Shown here: positions 28,439 to 36,391 of the stretch, piece by piece | Layout: the number at the start of each line of letters is the position of its first letter | Position numbering within the stretch: position 1 is the stretch's first letter | Assembly: GCA_018222405.1 (NCBI GenBank) | Contig: JAAFAI010000021.1 | Coordinates: 23,687 to 87,686 of the forward strand | Length of the DNA: 64,000 nucleotides | Source: Gammaproteobacteria bacterium | GTDB lineage: Bacteria; Pseudomonadota; Gammaproteobacteria; Enterobacterales; Alteromonadaceae | Direction: 5' to 3' | Notes under the pieces: model-generated | Databases searched by the model: none | What the model was told of the DNA's origin: nothing | What the model saw: the letters and a program-made list of their open reading frames with translations, nothing else | Program-made: the position numbers and the translations under genes

Positions 28439-28828
28439 ATGAACTACTTCAAATTAGCTGGAGTGATAGCGGCGCTATCGGTTTCCAGCCAGATCAAGGC
28501 ACAGGATATTCAGTTTGTCGCAGCCGACAACAGCCCGGAAACAAAGCTTTGCGTCAGCGCAGTTAACAACGACCTGGATTCCATGAAGGGGCGACTGTTC
28601 CGGATGGGCATGGGTGATGCAGTGCGAAGAAATATTAACCGCATTACCTGTAACGATATGTCGGTGGCAAAATTCGCACATAAATACCGCGCTCAGGACA
28701 CCTTTGTGTACCTCAACAATCGCAGCGCTTATGGCAATAAAGCCAAGCCGTCGGTGACGATAAACGATTTGGCGCAAACCAGCAGTTCAGACGAACCGGT
28801 TATTGTTTACGTCTCATCGGCCCGTTGA
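28439..28828 (+). CDS. Exported DUF3718-like protein
   Basis: 129 residues with a signal peptide ending QIKA before QDIQFVAADNSP, and a GGAG site 8 bases before the ATG. The mature part has the two conserved cysteines and pattern of the DUF3718 family common in Alteromonadales (ETKLCVSAVNNDLDSMK ... RRNINRITCNDMSVAKFAHKY). It is small, periplasmic and of unknown function; the Cys pair could form a disulfide. It is divergent from the hybrid regulator and followed by a clear terminator. Confidence 0.75.
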   Translation: MNYFKLAGVIAALSVSSQIKAQDIQFVAADNSPETKLCVSAVNNDLDSMKGRLFRMGMGDAVRRNINRITCNDMSVAKFAHKYRAQDTFVYLNNRSAYGNKAKPSVTINDLAQTSSSDEPVIVYVSSAR

Positions 28829-28857
28829 TTAGCCGCTATAATTGTATTCAAAACACA

Positions 28858-28885
28858 GAAGGGAGCTGCAGGCTCCTTTCTTTTT
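28858..28885 (+). terminator. Terminator after the DUF3718-like gene
   Basis: GAAGGGAGC and GCTCCTTTC pair over 9 bp (one G-U pair) with a TGCAG loop, followed by TTTTT. It ends the right-running gene and overlaps the 3' end of the convergent ApbE-like gene. Confidence 0.82.
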
Positions 28886-29819
28886 AGCGGTACACCCAGT
28901 GCGTTAAGCCCTGGCTGGCTAAAAAGTCTTCTGCTCCTGCTCCCTGTAACATTGCCAGGGTAGCCAGCAACCCCGCCTGCGTGCAGGAATCTGCCGCAAC
29001 CGTTACCGAACGGGGCGGCTCCTCAACCGGGAAACCGGTTTCAGGGTTTAATATGTGGCTATAGCGCTTGCCTTCATGTAACAGGTATCGACGAGCATCG
29101 CCGCTGGTAGCCAGCCCGCCCTGAAAAATTTTCACCAGGGTTTCGCCCTGCTCAGTCTTTAAAGGGTTTTCAATGCCGATATACCAGGGCTGGTCGTTAA
29201 GCCGCCGGCGTGTGACCTGAATATCGCCGCCAAAATTGACTACCACAGACACTTCTGGCGCCTGTTCAGACACCAGTGTCGCAACCCGGTCCACGGCATA
29301 TTCTTTGCCGATACCGCCCACATCCAGTTGCATGCCTGCCGGTAAAGTCACGGTATTTGCGGTCAGCGCTACCCGTTGCCAGCCAATCAGGCTCAACAAC
29401 GCATCAATATCAGATTGCGATGGTAATTGGTCTGAGCCGTTGAAGCGCCAGACCTTGCCTAATATCCCTGACGTAATATCAAACATGCCCTCGCTGAGCT
29501 GATAACAGGTATTGGCAAAACTTAATAGCCGGAAGGTCTCATCATCGATAGGAATTGGCTTGCCGTGGCTGCTATTAATTGCGCTAATTACGCTGTCAGC
29601 CCGGTAACGGCTGTACTTATGTTCTATTCGTTTCGCTTCGCTACAAGCCAACTGGGTAATCTGCCGGGCCAGTTGCTTATCATCAGTTTCGATGAGGATT
29701 TCGCACGGGCTGGCCATGGCATCGAAAGTGCCCAGCATAAAGCCTTCCCGCGCTTGTAGGGTAACCGCCAGCTCTGCTTTCGGAGCAGCCCCGGCGGGGT
29801 TGGCTTGATTAGCGGCCAT
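28884..29819 (-). CDS. ApbE-family (FAD:protein FMN transferase-like) protein, atypical
   Basis: 311 residues from 29819; an internal ATG at 29738 has a GGAAGG site close by and starts right at the domain (MLGTFDAMASP), giving 284 residues. Family motifs: GTFDAMASPCEILI, FDITSGILG, LDVGGIGKEYAVDRV, the VVNFGGDIQV strand and SGDARRYLLHEGKRYSHILNPETG. Members transfer FMN from FAD to Thr/Ser of exported redox proteins. Two oddities: neither start gives a signal peptide or lipobox, although most family members are exported, and the usual C-terminal ADALAT motif reads AGLLAT, losing the Mg-binding Asp. It is the last gene of the TlpA-DUF4266-DUF3570 operon. Activity is therefore uncertain. Confidence 0.88.
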   Translation of the reverse strand: MAANQANPAGAAPKAELAVTLQAREGFMLGTFDAMASPCEILIETDDKQLARQITQLACSEAKRIEHKYSRYRADSVISAINSSHGKPIPIDDETFRLLSFANTCYQLSEGMFDITSGILGKVWRFNGSDQLPSQSDIDALLSLIGWQRVALTANTVTLPAGMQLDVGGIGKEYAVDRVATLVSEQAPEVSVVVNFGGDIQVTRRRLNDQPWYIGIENPLKTEQGETLVKIFQGGLATSGDARRYLLHEGKRYSHILNPETGFPVEEPPRSVTVAADSCTQAGLLATLAMLQGAGAEDFLASQGLTHWVYR

Positions 29820-29837
29820 AAGTAGGCTGTGCTTACC

Positions 29838-31157
29838 TTAGAAGTGATAGTTAAACTGTAATATAACGGCTTTCACACTGGGGTAAAGGTCTAAATCGGC
29901 CAACACGCCTGGTTCATCAAAGCCGGCGTTTTTCGGATCCTGCTGATAATACTCAGCACGAACTGCCCATTCATGGCCGTTTTCCATTTTATGCCCGTAC
30001 TTTAAGCCCAGGGTATAAGCGGTCATTTCTCCTACCCGATAATCGGCACTGGCGTACATTGGCAGCGGATCGGCCTGGTTAAGGAACGGCCGGTAAAACT
30101 CCGCAGCACTTTGCTGGTAATAGCGCAAATGCGGCTGAATGTAATCGTTATCTCCTAAATTAAAACGGAAACGTGAATCAATGGTATGTGAGTCGATATC
30201 CCAGTCATCAGTAGCAAAACGATAAGACACATCCACCACAGCGTTATCCAGCGCATATTTGGTTTGCCAGAAGAAACTTTGCTTGGTGCGTGAATCCGGG
30301 CGGCCTTCATAAATGATATCCTGGGTCATACCGGCATTGTCCACCACACTTAACAGTTTGTAGGGGTCTGTCATGAAACCATCGACCACACTCAGACCGT
30401 AATTAAACTGCATTAGCATACGGCGATTAATTACCTGGGTAACGCCTAAGATAAGGTCAGTCGTCGTTTTACTTTCCGAGCCGGTTTTGTTTTCGCCTTC
30501 CTCGTAGTCATCGTCCCATTCAAACTCGTCTTCGCCTTCATCGTTGTCGTCGCCGAGATAGGTCGGGACCAGCATGCTGGTGAGTGCATCAGGCGTTCCG
30601 CCAACCGGGTTGATGGAATCAAACTGGAACGACAACCCCGCCGACAAAGTGGTGTTACGCATAAATAAATCTTTTTCCAGTAAGCCACTCAAACCCAGTG
30701 ATAAGTAATCATACTCGGTAGATACATTTACAGCGCCGGTAGCCCGCCAGGTATCTGCAAAGGGTTGCATCCACGAGCCCGACACCTGCACTCTGGTATC
30801 ACGGAATGTATCATCCAGCGGTGTTTCACCGGCGTTAACCACATAGCCGTCTTTGCCCGACGGGCGGGAAAATGTCTGCGCATAAGGCTGTGCCACTGCC
30901 CCGTTGGCCGATGCTCCGGTCAGCGTGTCGAGCACCAGTTTAACGTTAAAAATGCTGTCATCATCATTGGTTTTCGTGGCGTTAATCACACCTTCGGCCA
31001 GACTCACCCGGTCAGTTTCACCGTAATACAGAATTGCGGTGTCGAACTGCCAGTCTTTGAGCATACCCTCTTCGGCCTGGGCAGCAGGAGTACCTAATAA
31101 CGCGCAGGCTGCACCGGCCAGCGCACTGGCTACTGTTGCTTTATTGTTTAGTTGCAT
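29838..31157 (-). CDS. DUF3570 protein, predicted outer-membrane beta-barrel
   Basis: 439 residues with a signal peptide ending AAQA. The mature protein begins EEGMLKDWQFDTAILYYGETDRVSL and continues as long alternating strands with aromatic girdles, ending ...VKAVILQFNYHF with the terminal Phe of outer-membrane barrels. An acidic loop (DDNDEGEDEFEWDDDYEEGE, around residues 195-220) could bind metal cations. This matches DUF3570, a family of unknown function that I recall occurring beside DUF4266 genes. It overlaps the DUF4266 stop by 10 bases and is followed 19 bases later by the ApbE-like gene, so it is part of one transcript. Confidence 0.85.
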   Translation of the reverse strand: MQLNNKATVASALAGAACALLGTPAAQAEEGMLKDWQFDTAILYYGETDRVSLAEGVINATKTNDDDSIFNVKLVLDTLTGASANGAVAQPYAQTFSRPSGKDGYVVNAGETPLDDTFRDTRVQVSGSWMQPFADTWRATGAVNVSTEYDYLSLGLSGLLEKDLFMRNTTLSAGLSFQFDSINPVGGTPDALTSMLVPTYLGDDNDEGEDEFEWDDDYEEGENKTGSESKTTTDLILGVTQVINRRMLMQFNYGLSVVDGFMTDPYKLLSVVDNAGMTQDIIYEGRPDSRTKQSFFWQTKYALDNAVVDVSYRFATDDWDIDSHTIDSRFRFNLGDNDYIQPHLRYYQQSAAEFYRPFLNQADPLPMYASADYRVGEMTAYTLGLKYGHKMENGHEWAVRAEYYQQDPKNAGFDEPGVLADLDLYPSVKAVILQFNYHF

Positions 31158-31372
31158 CCGCAGCCGCCTCCGGCAAATGAACGACCACCACTGGTGGCTT
31201 CCTTACTGAAATAAATGTGATCATCCAGGCCCAAATCGACGCCTTCAGCGCCCAATGCCATTTCATCTTTAGCCAGCAAATCACGTTCCCAGGGCTGTAC
31301 ACCAAGCGAAGCACAACCGCTTAATTGAAGAACACCCGCAAGGGCTACAAAAGCTAAAAATTTGCGTTTCAT
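31148..31372 (-). CDS. DUF4266 small lipoprotein with Cys-Gly-Cys tail
   Basis: 74 residues. The lipobox LSGC puts the acylated cysteine at residue 20. The mature part (SLGVQPWERDLLAKDEMALG ... LDDHIYFSKEATSGGRS) matches DUF4266. The chain ends FAGGGCGCN, with two cysteines at 71 and 73, a good metal- or redox-binding tail. A stretch EATSGG resembles, but does not equal, the D-[AG]-x-[ST]-G-A flavinylation site used by ApbE. It sits between the TlpA thioredoxin gene (9-base gap) and the DUF3570 barrel gene (10-base overlap). The function is unknown; a periplasm-facing redox or metal carrier anchored in a membrane is the best guess. Confidence 0.85.
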   Translation of the reverse strand: MKRKFLAFVALAGVLQLSGCASLGVQPWERDLLAKDEMALGAEGVDLGLDDHIYFSKEATSGGRSFAGGGCGCN

Positions 31373-31381
31373 ACTAAACTC

Positions 31382-31879
31382 CTATTCGGCCAACAGGCCC
31401 TGAATTTCCTGCTCGTAGCTGGCTTGTTTCTCTACGTGGAACCCCTGATGGGCAATCCGAAGCTGTCCGGTTTTATCAATCAGGTAGCTGGTAGGCATGC
31501 CCTTAAGCTGATAGGTTTGAGCCGAATTACCCTCGGGATCGAAAGCCACCGGGAAGTGGGCTGGCAACTTACTTAAAAATTCATCAGCCGTTAATCTCTC
31601 ACTATCGAGATTAACGGCGATTACCGTGAAACCTTGCTCACCATATTTCGCCTGCATGTCATTCATCCAGGGAAAGGAGCGCTGACAGGGCTTACACCAG
31701 CTGGCCCAAAAATCGAGGTATACTACCTGACCCCGGTAGTCAGATAACTTCACCTGTTGATTGGTTAAATTGAGCACCAGCTCAGGCGCTGGTTGTGCGG
31801 CATAGGCCAGGTTGGCAGTACTAAAAAGCAGACCAGCAGATAAACTGATAACGCCTGCCAAGGCTCGGATACGACTCAT
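31382..31879 (-). CDS. TlpA-like periplasmic thioredoxin
   Basis: 165 residues with an N-terminal signal or anchor (LAGVISLSAGLLFSTANLAYAAQ). The thioredoxin/AhpC fold is clear: VVYLDFWASWCKPCQRSFPWM with the redox pair Cys62-Cys65, then FTVIAVNLDSE, FPVAFDPEGNSAQTY and the cis-proline segment LKGMPTSYLIDKTG. TlpA proteins keep cysteines of exported or metal-binding proteins reduced, for example in cytochrome c or copper-centre maturation. As first gene of this operon its likely client is the Cys-Gly-Cys tail of the DUF4266 lipoprotein (inference). A PmrA-like box lies 49-65 bases upstream. Confidence 0.9.
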   Translation of the reverse strand: MSRIRALAGVISLSAGLLFSTANLAYAAQPAPELVLNLTNQQVKLSDYRGQVVYLDFWASWCKPCQRSFPWMNDMQAKYGEQGFTVIAVNLDSERLTADEFLSKLPAHFPVAFDPEGNSAQTYQLKGMPTSYLIDKTGQLRIAHQGFHVEKQASYEQEIQGLLAE

Positions 31880-31927
31880 CTGAGAATCCTGTTGATGATT
31901 AACTGATGAGCAGTGTAAAAATCAAAC

Positions 31928-31944
31928 CTTAAGGAAAGCTTAAG
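31928..31944. promoter_or_regulatory. CTTAAG-N5-CTTAAG direct repeat (PmrA/QseB-type box)
   Basis: Two CTTAAG half-sites with an 11-base period (CTTAAG-GAAAG-CTTAAG) fit the PmrA-family consensus [CT]TTAA[GT]-N5-[CT]TTAA[GT] exactly. The half-site is itself palindromic, so orientation is free. The box is 49 bases upstream of the TlpA start, a suitable place for an OmpR-type activator. No two-component gene of that type is in the window. Confidence 0.6.
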
Positions 31945-32156
31945 GAAGTCGAAAATCCTTCTCTGCAGTAAAACCTTCCCTGGCTCGTACTGCACATAAC
32001 GAAATTTTCTGCCTGGAATGCAGATCCGCTCGCTTTTACCAATAACTTTGCCGTATATTCTTGTCACCGCTCAGTTTGATGATGCATACAAAGTTGCATT
32101 AAGGTCATCGGCCTGAGCTAACACCCAGGGAATAATAATTTCGACAGGATAAAATC

Positions 32157-33947
32157 ATGCGTAGTTTTTTACTTGTTGCCGCATTTTTAGTCAGCATGCT
32201 AAGCGGTTGCGCCACATATGACATTCGTTCCACCGCTATCGCCAAAAATCAGCCCTTACCCGCCACTCATGGTGTTGTCGCCTTACAGGTTATCAATAAT
32301 GCCGAACGGCTTGCGCCGCTACATAAAGGCTGGACAGCCGTGATTGTGGTTCGTACCGATAATATGGACGCGATTAAAGCCGCCGCTATCGCCCAGGCCA
32401 AAGAGAAAGCCGAAAAGAAAGGTAAAACCATCGACGAAGATAAGGTCGACTGGGACCCTGAAGTCTATGAGTTGACCCCGGTTTATCAGGGAACGGTAGA
32501 CAGCCAGCTATTTATCGGCAGCATGCCGCCAGGCGAGTACATGATTTCAACCCTGTACAGCTATTATAACGGTGGCGACATGTCATCGTGGATTTCCATG
32601 CCGGTATTCTCAGCCGCCGGTGAATTTGCGGTAAGTGACACTACGCTCACCGACCTTGGCTCTGTGCTGTTTCAGCCTTTGCTAAGCATTAAGGAAAGCT
32701 CATTCTGGAGCACTTCCACTTCATCCAAAGCCTTTGTCACGCGGGTATTTGAAGCGTCTGATTTAGGCAGTATCGTCCTGCCACAGTATCCGCAAATTCA
32801 GCAACAGTTGAATGGCAAAGCCAGCCAAAGCTGGAAAAGCGATGAACTGGATCCGCTGCGCGAAAAGCTCAGTGTACTGGCAACTGAAAACGCTCTGGCG
32901 GCCAGCCCGATAGTACTACCAACGACACAGCAGCGCGCGCTGGCTGCTAAGTTCGGTCGCCTGGCAATCCAGCAAGATGGTAGCTGGACAACCCATAACC
33001 TGCCAACCAATTCACAGCTCTATGCTGCGCTGCAAATCGACGGCAAAGTAGCCGTGGGTGGTGAGTTAGGCCAGCTGTTTGTGTCTTCCGACTGGCAACA
33101 ATGGCGGTTAACCAAGCCAGTAGATGCCGATGAAGCGATTGTGTGGATGGGCCAGACAGCCGATAATTACTTTGCCCTGACCAGCTCTGCCAAACAATAT
33201 CAGGTTTACCGGTTTAACCAGTTAAATACCCCCTGGCAGAAAGTCGGTAGTTACGTGAAAAAAGACCCTAACGACTGGCTTATCCAGAACGGTGGCCTGT
33301 TTGCGGCCATTACCCAACAAGGCACACTGCGCATTTTCAACGATAACAAACGTCACGACTACAATCCGGCGGATAACAGCTGGTCGACCGACAAAAGCAC
33401 CTCACTGCGCAATATGGCACAACTCGCTAATGGCGCACTGGTAGCCGTTGAAGTTAGCCAGTGGGATGGGGTTGGCTCGCAACTTATCAGTGTTGATGAC
33501 GGCCTGACCTGGCAATCCATCAACCGCAATCTGAGTTTATTTGGCGACATTAAGGCAGATGTTAGTTTACCGGTGCTCACCGACAACAATGAAGTCATCA
33601 CACTTAGTCGTAACCGCAAGTCGAGCGGAGAGAAAAGCCAAATCCGTATTGCCACTACCGCACTAAGCAACGCTGATGACAGCAGTAGCTGGCAACTGCA
33701 TGGCGTGGCCAAAGACAATTGCCATTCGCTACTGCCACAACTAATTACTGGAAATACGCTGTATTTCCTTTGCGATCAGGGCCAAATCGTCAGCACCAGT
33801 GACTTTGGTGAGACCTGGCAAACCGATATTGACCGGGATATCGCACAAATGCAGGCGCAATACGAAACCTTTATCGACGAGTTAAAACAGCAGCAGGAAG
33901 CCGAAGAAAAGGCTAAGGAAACCGAGGCCGAAGCGGCCAGCGAGTAA
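32157..33947 (+). CDS. Large lipoprotein with sialidase-like (BNR) repeat region
   Basis: 596 residues. The lipobox LSGC gives an acylated Cys near residue 18 (MRSFLLVAAFLVSMLSGCATY). Residues 20-190 form a beta-rich domain. From about 260 on there are beta-propeller-type repeats with BNR-like words (SSDWQQWRLTKPV, SVDDGLTWQSINRNL, TSDFGETWQTDIDRD, the S-x-D-x-G-x-T-W Asp-box). The C-terminus is a charged coiled coil (ELKQQQEAEEKAKETEAEA). It is probably anchored in the outer membrane and binds a glycan or protein; it lacks clear sialidase catalytic residues and its function is unknown. A strong hairpin follows the gene. Confidence 0.72.
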   Translation: MRSFLLVAAFLVSMLSGCATYDIRSTAIAKNQPLPATHGVVALQVINNAERLAPLHKGWTAVIVVRTDNMDAIKAAAIAQAKEKAEKKGKTIDEDKVDWDPEVYELTPVYQGTVDSQLFIGSMPPGEYMISTLYSYYNGGDMSSWISMPVFSAAGEFAVSDTTLTDLGSVLFQPLLSIKESSFWSTSTSSKAFVTRVFEASDLGSIVLPQYPQIQQQLNGKASQSWKSDELDPLREKLSVLATENALAASPIVLPTTQQRALAAKFGRLAIQQDGSWTTHNLPTNSQLYAALQIDGKVAVGGELGQLFVSSDWQQWRLTKPVDADEAIVWMGQTADNYFALTSSAKQYQVYRFNQLNTPWQKVGSYVKKDPNDWLIQNGGLFAAITQQGTLRIFNDNKRHDYNPADNSWSTDKSTSLRNMAQLANGALVAVEVSQWDGVGSQLISVDDGLTWQSINRNLSLFGDIKADVSLPVLTDNNEVITLSRNRKSSGEKSQIRIATTALSNADDSSSWQLHGVAKDNCHSLLPQLITGNTLYFLCDQGQIVSTSDFGETWQTDIDRDIAQMQAQYETFIDELKQQQEAEEKAKETEAEAASE

Positions 33948-33956
33948 TAAGCCCTG

Positions 33957-33992
33957 CGGGTAATGCGCCGGAATCGCCCAGCGCATTACCCG
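33957..33992 (+). terminator. Strong hairpin after the BNR lipoprotein gene
   Basis: CGGGTAATGCGC / GCGCATTACCCG, perfect 12-bp arms with a 12-base loop, begins 10 bases after the stop. The following sequence is TCTATTAAAA, so the T run is weak. Confidence 0.6.
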
Positions 33993-34086
33993 TCTATTAA
34001 AATATAATTTACTGAAACAGAAAGGTTGCCAGTTAATGACTTTTCTGGCAATTTCCCGCCTCGATTTATTGATCCGGAAACCATCC

Positions 34087-34704
34087 ATGAGCTGGGCATT
34101 ATTGTCTGTGTTTATACCCACTTTTTTCTTTGTGTCTGTGACACCGGGGATGTGTATGACGCTGGCCATGACACTGGGCATGAGCATTGGCGTAAAACGC
34201 GCATTATGGATGATGCTGGGTGAACTCACCGGCGTTGGCCTGGTGGCTACCCTTTCTGCGGTGGGGGTAGCGGCGCTACTGTTAAACTATCCTGACGTGT
34301 TTACCCTGTTTAAATACGCTGGCGGGTTGTATCTGTTGTATTTAGGCATTCAGATGTGGCTGTCCAGAGGCAGGATGGCATTGCGCGAGGAACACAGTAA
34401 CCAGCGGGTGGGCAGACCACAGCTTATCAGCCAGGGCTTTATTACGGCCATTGCAAACCCCAAGGGCTGGGCCTTTTTTGTGGCGTTGTTACCGCCCTTT
34501 ATTGATGCCGCAAAGCCGTTGGCGGCGCAATTAGCCAGCCTGATTGCCATCATTCTTACCCTGGAGTTTGGTTGCCTGCTGATTTATGCCTCTGGCGGCC
34601 GAACCTTACGCACATTGCTTATGCAAAGCGGCAATGTGCGCATTATGAACCGTGTAGCGGGTACCTTAATGGCCGGTGTTGGGTTGTGGCTGGCATTTGG
34701 CTGA
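34087..34704 (+). CDS. LysE/RhtB-family amino-acid exporter
   Basis: 205 residues from the ATG at 34087, which begins directly with the first helix (MSWALLSVFIPTFFFVSVTPG), as usual for the family. A longer reading from 34036 adds a charged leader without support. Six membrane helices are visible, with the conserved VTPGMCMTLAMTLGMSIG segment and GFITAIANPKGWAFFVALLPPFI (the NPK-x-x-x-F signature). It exports an amino acid such as lysine, threonine or homoserine at the inner membrane; the substrate cannot be read from the sequence. It is convergent with the VOC gene at 34740. Confidence 0.87.
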   Translation: MSWALLSVFIPTFFFVSVTPGMCMTLAMTLGMSIGVKRALWMMLGELTGVGLVATLSAVGVAALLLNYPDVFTLFKYAGGLYLLYLGIQMWLSRGRMALREEHSNQRVGRPQLISQGFITAIANPKGWAFFVALLPPFIDAAKPLAAQLASLIAIILTLEFGCLLIYASGGRTLRTLLMQSGNVRIMNRVAGTLMAGVGLWLAFG

Positions 34705-34739
34705 AGTTATCGCCACCACACATCCTAAACAAAAGCTGT

Positions 34740-35126
34740 TCAGCTTAACGAATGTAAGCCAAACATATTCCCTTCGGTGTCTTTTGCCAGGGTAATAAAG
34801 CCATAATCGCCAATCGAAAATTTAGGCCGCACTATAGTGCCACCAGCAGGCTCAATGCGTGACTCTTCCACGGCGCAGTCTTCACAGGAAAAGTAAACCA
34901 GTACGCTATTCTGACCAGCTGGCATGCCATCAACACAAACCAGCGCTCCTGACGCACCATGGCTTTCCATATCAGACGGAAAGGCCTTCATTTGTAATGC
35001 GCTATCAGATGGGTTCGTAGGATCCAATAAATCGGTAAATTCGATGGCAAACACCGAGCTGTAAAACGCTGAGGCCCGGGGCATGTCATCAACATAAATT
35101 TCGAACCAGGTAATGGGATTTTTCAT
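34740..35126 (-). CDS. VOC-family protein
   Basis: 128 residues: NPITWFEIYVDDMPRASAFYSSVFAIEFTDL at the N-terminus and GTIVRPKFSIGDYGFITLAKDTEGNMFGLHS at the C-terminus are the two beta-alpha-beta-beta-beta modules of the 'predicted lactoylglutathione lyase-related' group. It is small and cytoplasmic, with unknown substrate. It is unrelated in detail to the VOC protein at 16011. Confidence 0.85.
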   Translation of the reverse strand: MKNPITWFEIYVDDMPRASAFYSSVFAIEFTDLLDPTNPSDSALQMKAFPSDMESHGASGALVCVDGMPAGQNSVLVYFSCEDCAVEESRIEPAGGTIVRPKFSIGDYGFITLAKDTEGNMFGLHSLS

Positions 35127-35197
35127 ACTGTACCGATGTGAAAGAGTAAGACTTTTACATTAGCACGTTTTTTATACAAATCGAGCGCTTATATCAC

Positions 35198-35683
35198 CTA
35201 ATACGGATGAACGGCTTCGCCCTGCATGCTGTAACCCGCCGCGGCCAAATCACTGCTATATCGCGTGGTGGAGAAGATACCTTCTACCCACACTGCATCG
35301 TAGAGGTTCTCTACCGGCACCCCTTCGTTCATCTTAACATGCACTATCTGATTGGAAGGTGGCGGCGGCACATGGATACAGGCACCAAAAAACGGCACCA
35401 GCAAAAATTCGGTAGTCAGTTCAGCCGTACCTTCTAACGGCACAATAAATCCCGGCACTCTTACCCTTTCACCATTGTAGATATCCACCACCGGGGCATC
35501 GGGTTGTAACTGAGCCATCTTGTTGTTGTGATCGGTAGCCTGTTGCGGTGCCAGTTCATTGAAATCAGGCGGCACCAGGTCTTCCCAGTACACTTCTTTG
35601 ACTTCACTGGCATTTACCACACCAGAAACGAGCATCAGGCAGCACAGCAGCGAGGCTGCACGTAGTTGTATCAATCGCAACAT
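35198..35683 (-). CDS. Exported DUF3299 protein
   Basis: 161 residues with a signal peptide (ending VVNA) and the DUF3299 core: VYWEDLVPPDF, VRVPGFIVPLEG, FLLVPFFGACIHVPPPPSNQIVHV and VWVEGIFST. The ACIHVPPPP segment with its Cys-x-His is strictly conserved in the family and may bind a metal or haem-like ligand, though this is not established. It is periplasmic and of unknown function; the family often sits near ABC transporter or metal genes, but not here. It is downstream of ppa, from which a terminator separates it. Confidence 0.87.
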   Translation of the reverse strand: MLRLIQLRAASLLCCLMLVSGVVNASEVKEVYWEDLVPPDFNELAPQQATDHNNKMAQLQPDAPVVDIYNGERVRVPGFIVPLEGTAELTTEFLLVPFFGACIHVPPPPSNQIVHVKMNEGVPVENLYDAVWVEGIFSTTRYSSDLAAAGYSMQGEAVHPY

Positions 35684-35693
35684 AGGTTCTCCA

Positions 35694-35722
35694 AATAAAA
35701 AAGGCCCGACGAATCGAGCCCT
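35694..35722 (-). terminator. Terminator of ppa with UUCG tetraloop
   Basis: On the minus strand GGCTCGA-TTCG-TCGGGCC forms a 7-bp stem (one U-G pair) closed by a TTCG loop and followed by TTTTTTATT. It is a classic intrinsic terminator 20 bases after the ppa stop. Confidence 0.9.
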
Positions 35723-35741
35723 TAATCAATAAGCGTAATAC

Positions 35742-36275
35742 TTACTTTTCAGCTTCGTAACGCTCAACGCTGGATACGATTTCAGCTTTAGCAGCCGCGG
35801 CATCGCCCCAACCGTCAATTTTCACCCATTTGCCTTCTTCCAGATCTTTATAGTGTTCGAAGAAGTGCTCAATTTGCTTAAGCAGCAGTGGCTCTACATC
35901 TGAGGTTTCAAACACTTTACGATACAGGGTAGACAGCTTGTCAATTGGCACAGCCAGTACTTTTGCGTCTTTGCCTGATTCGTCAGTCATGTTTAAGACG
36001 CCGATAGGACGACACTTAATCACAGAGCCTGCCAGCAGAGGGAAAGGCGTGATAACCAGCACATCTACCGGGTCACCGTCTTCAGACAGCGTGTTGTTAA
36101 CATAACCGTAGTTAGTTGGGTAGTGCATGCAAGTAGCCATGAAGCGGTCTACGAAGATAGCCCCCGTGTCTTTGTCTACTTCGTACTTCACCGGATCAGC
36201 GTGCGCTGGGATTTCGATAATTACGTTCACTTCGTCAGGCAGTTTCTTGCCTGCTGGTACGGCGTTTAAGCTCAT
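35742..36275 (-). CDS. ppa: Inorganic pyrophosphatase
   Basis: 177 residues from the ATG at 36275, which has an AAAGGA site and the E. coli-like start [23 protein letters not shown]. The longer open frame to 36365 adds a non-conserved leader. It hydrolyses pyrophosphate to two phosphates in the cytoplasm and so drives biosynthetic reactions. Active-site acidic residues are in [21 protein letters not shown] and [13 protein letters not shown], and substrate contacts in [11 protein letters not shown] and [20 protein letters not shown]. It is complete and monocistronic with its own terminator. Confidence 0.97.
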   Translation of the reverse strand: MSLNAVPAGKKLPDEVNVIIEIPAHADPVKYEVDKDTGAIFVDRFMATCMHYPTNYGYVNNTLSEDGDPVDVLVITPFPLLAGSVIKCRPIGVLNMTDESGKDAKVLAVPIDKLSTLYRKVFETSDVEPLLLKQIEHFFEHYKDLEEGKWVKIDGWGDAAAAKAEIVSSVERYEAEK

Positions 36276-36391
36276 ACGGGATTGTCCTTTCGTTAATAGT
36301 AAAATTGCGTCAAGTATAAGGCTAACCGAAAAAAATAAAAACCTGTTGCCCGACGTATCGGGCATACTTAGGATTTATTTTGCCTAACCAA

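Noticed and set aside
31876..32067. 63-codon open frame upstream of the TlpA gene, overlapping it by 4 bases
   Set aside because: No ribosome site, poor residue composition, and it spans the CTTAAG box and the expected promoter, so it is more likely leader DNA than a gene.
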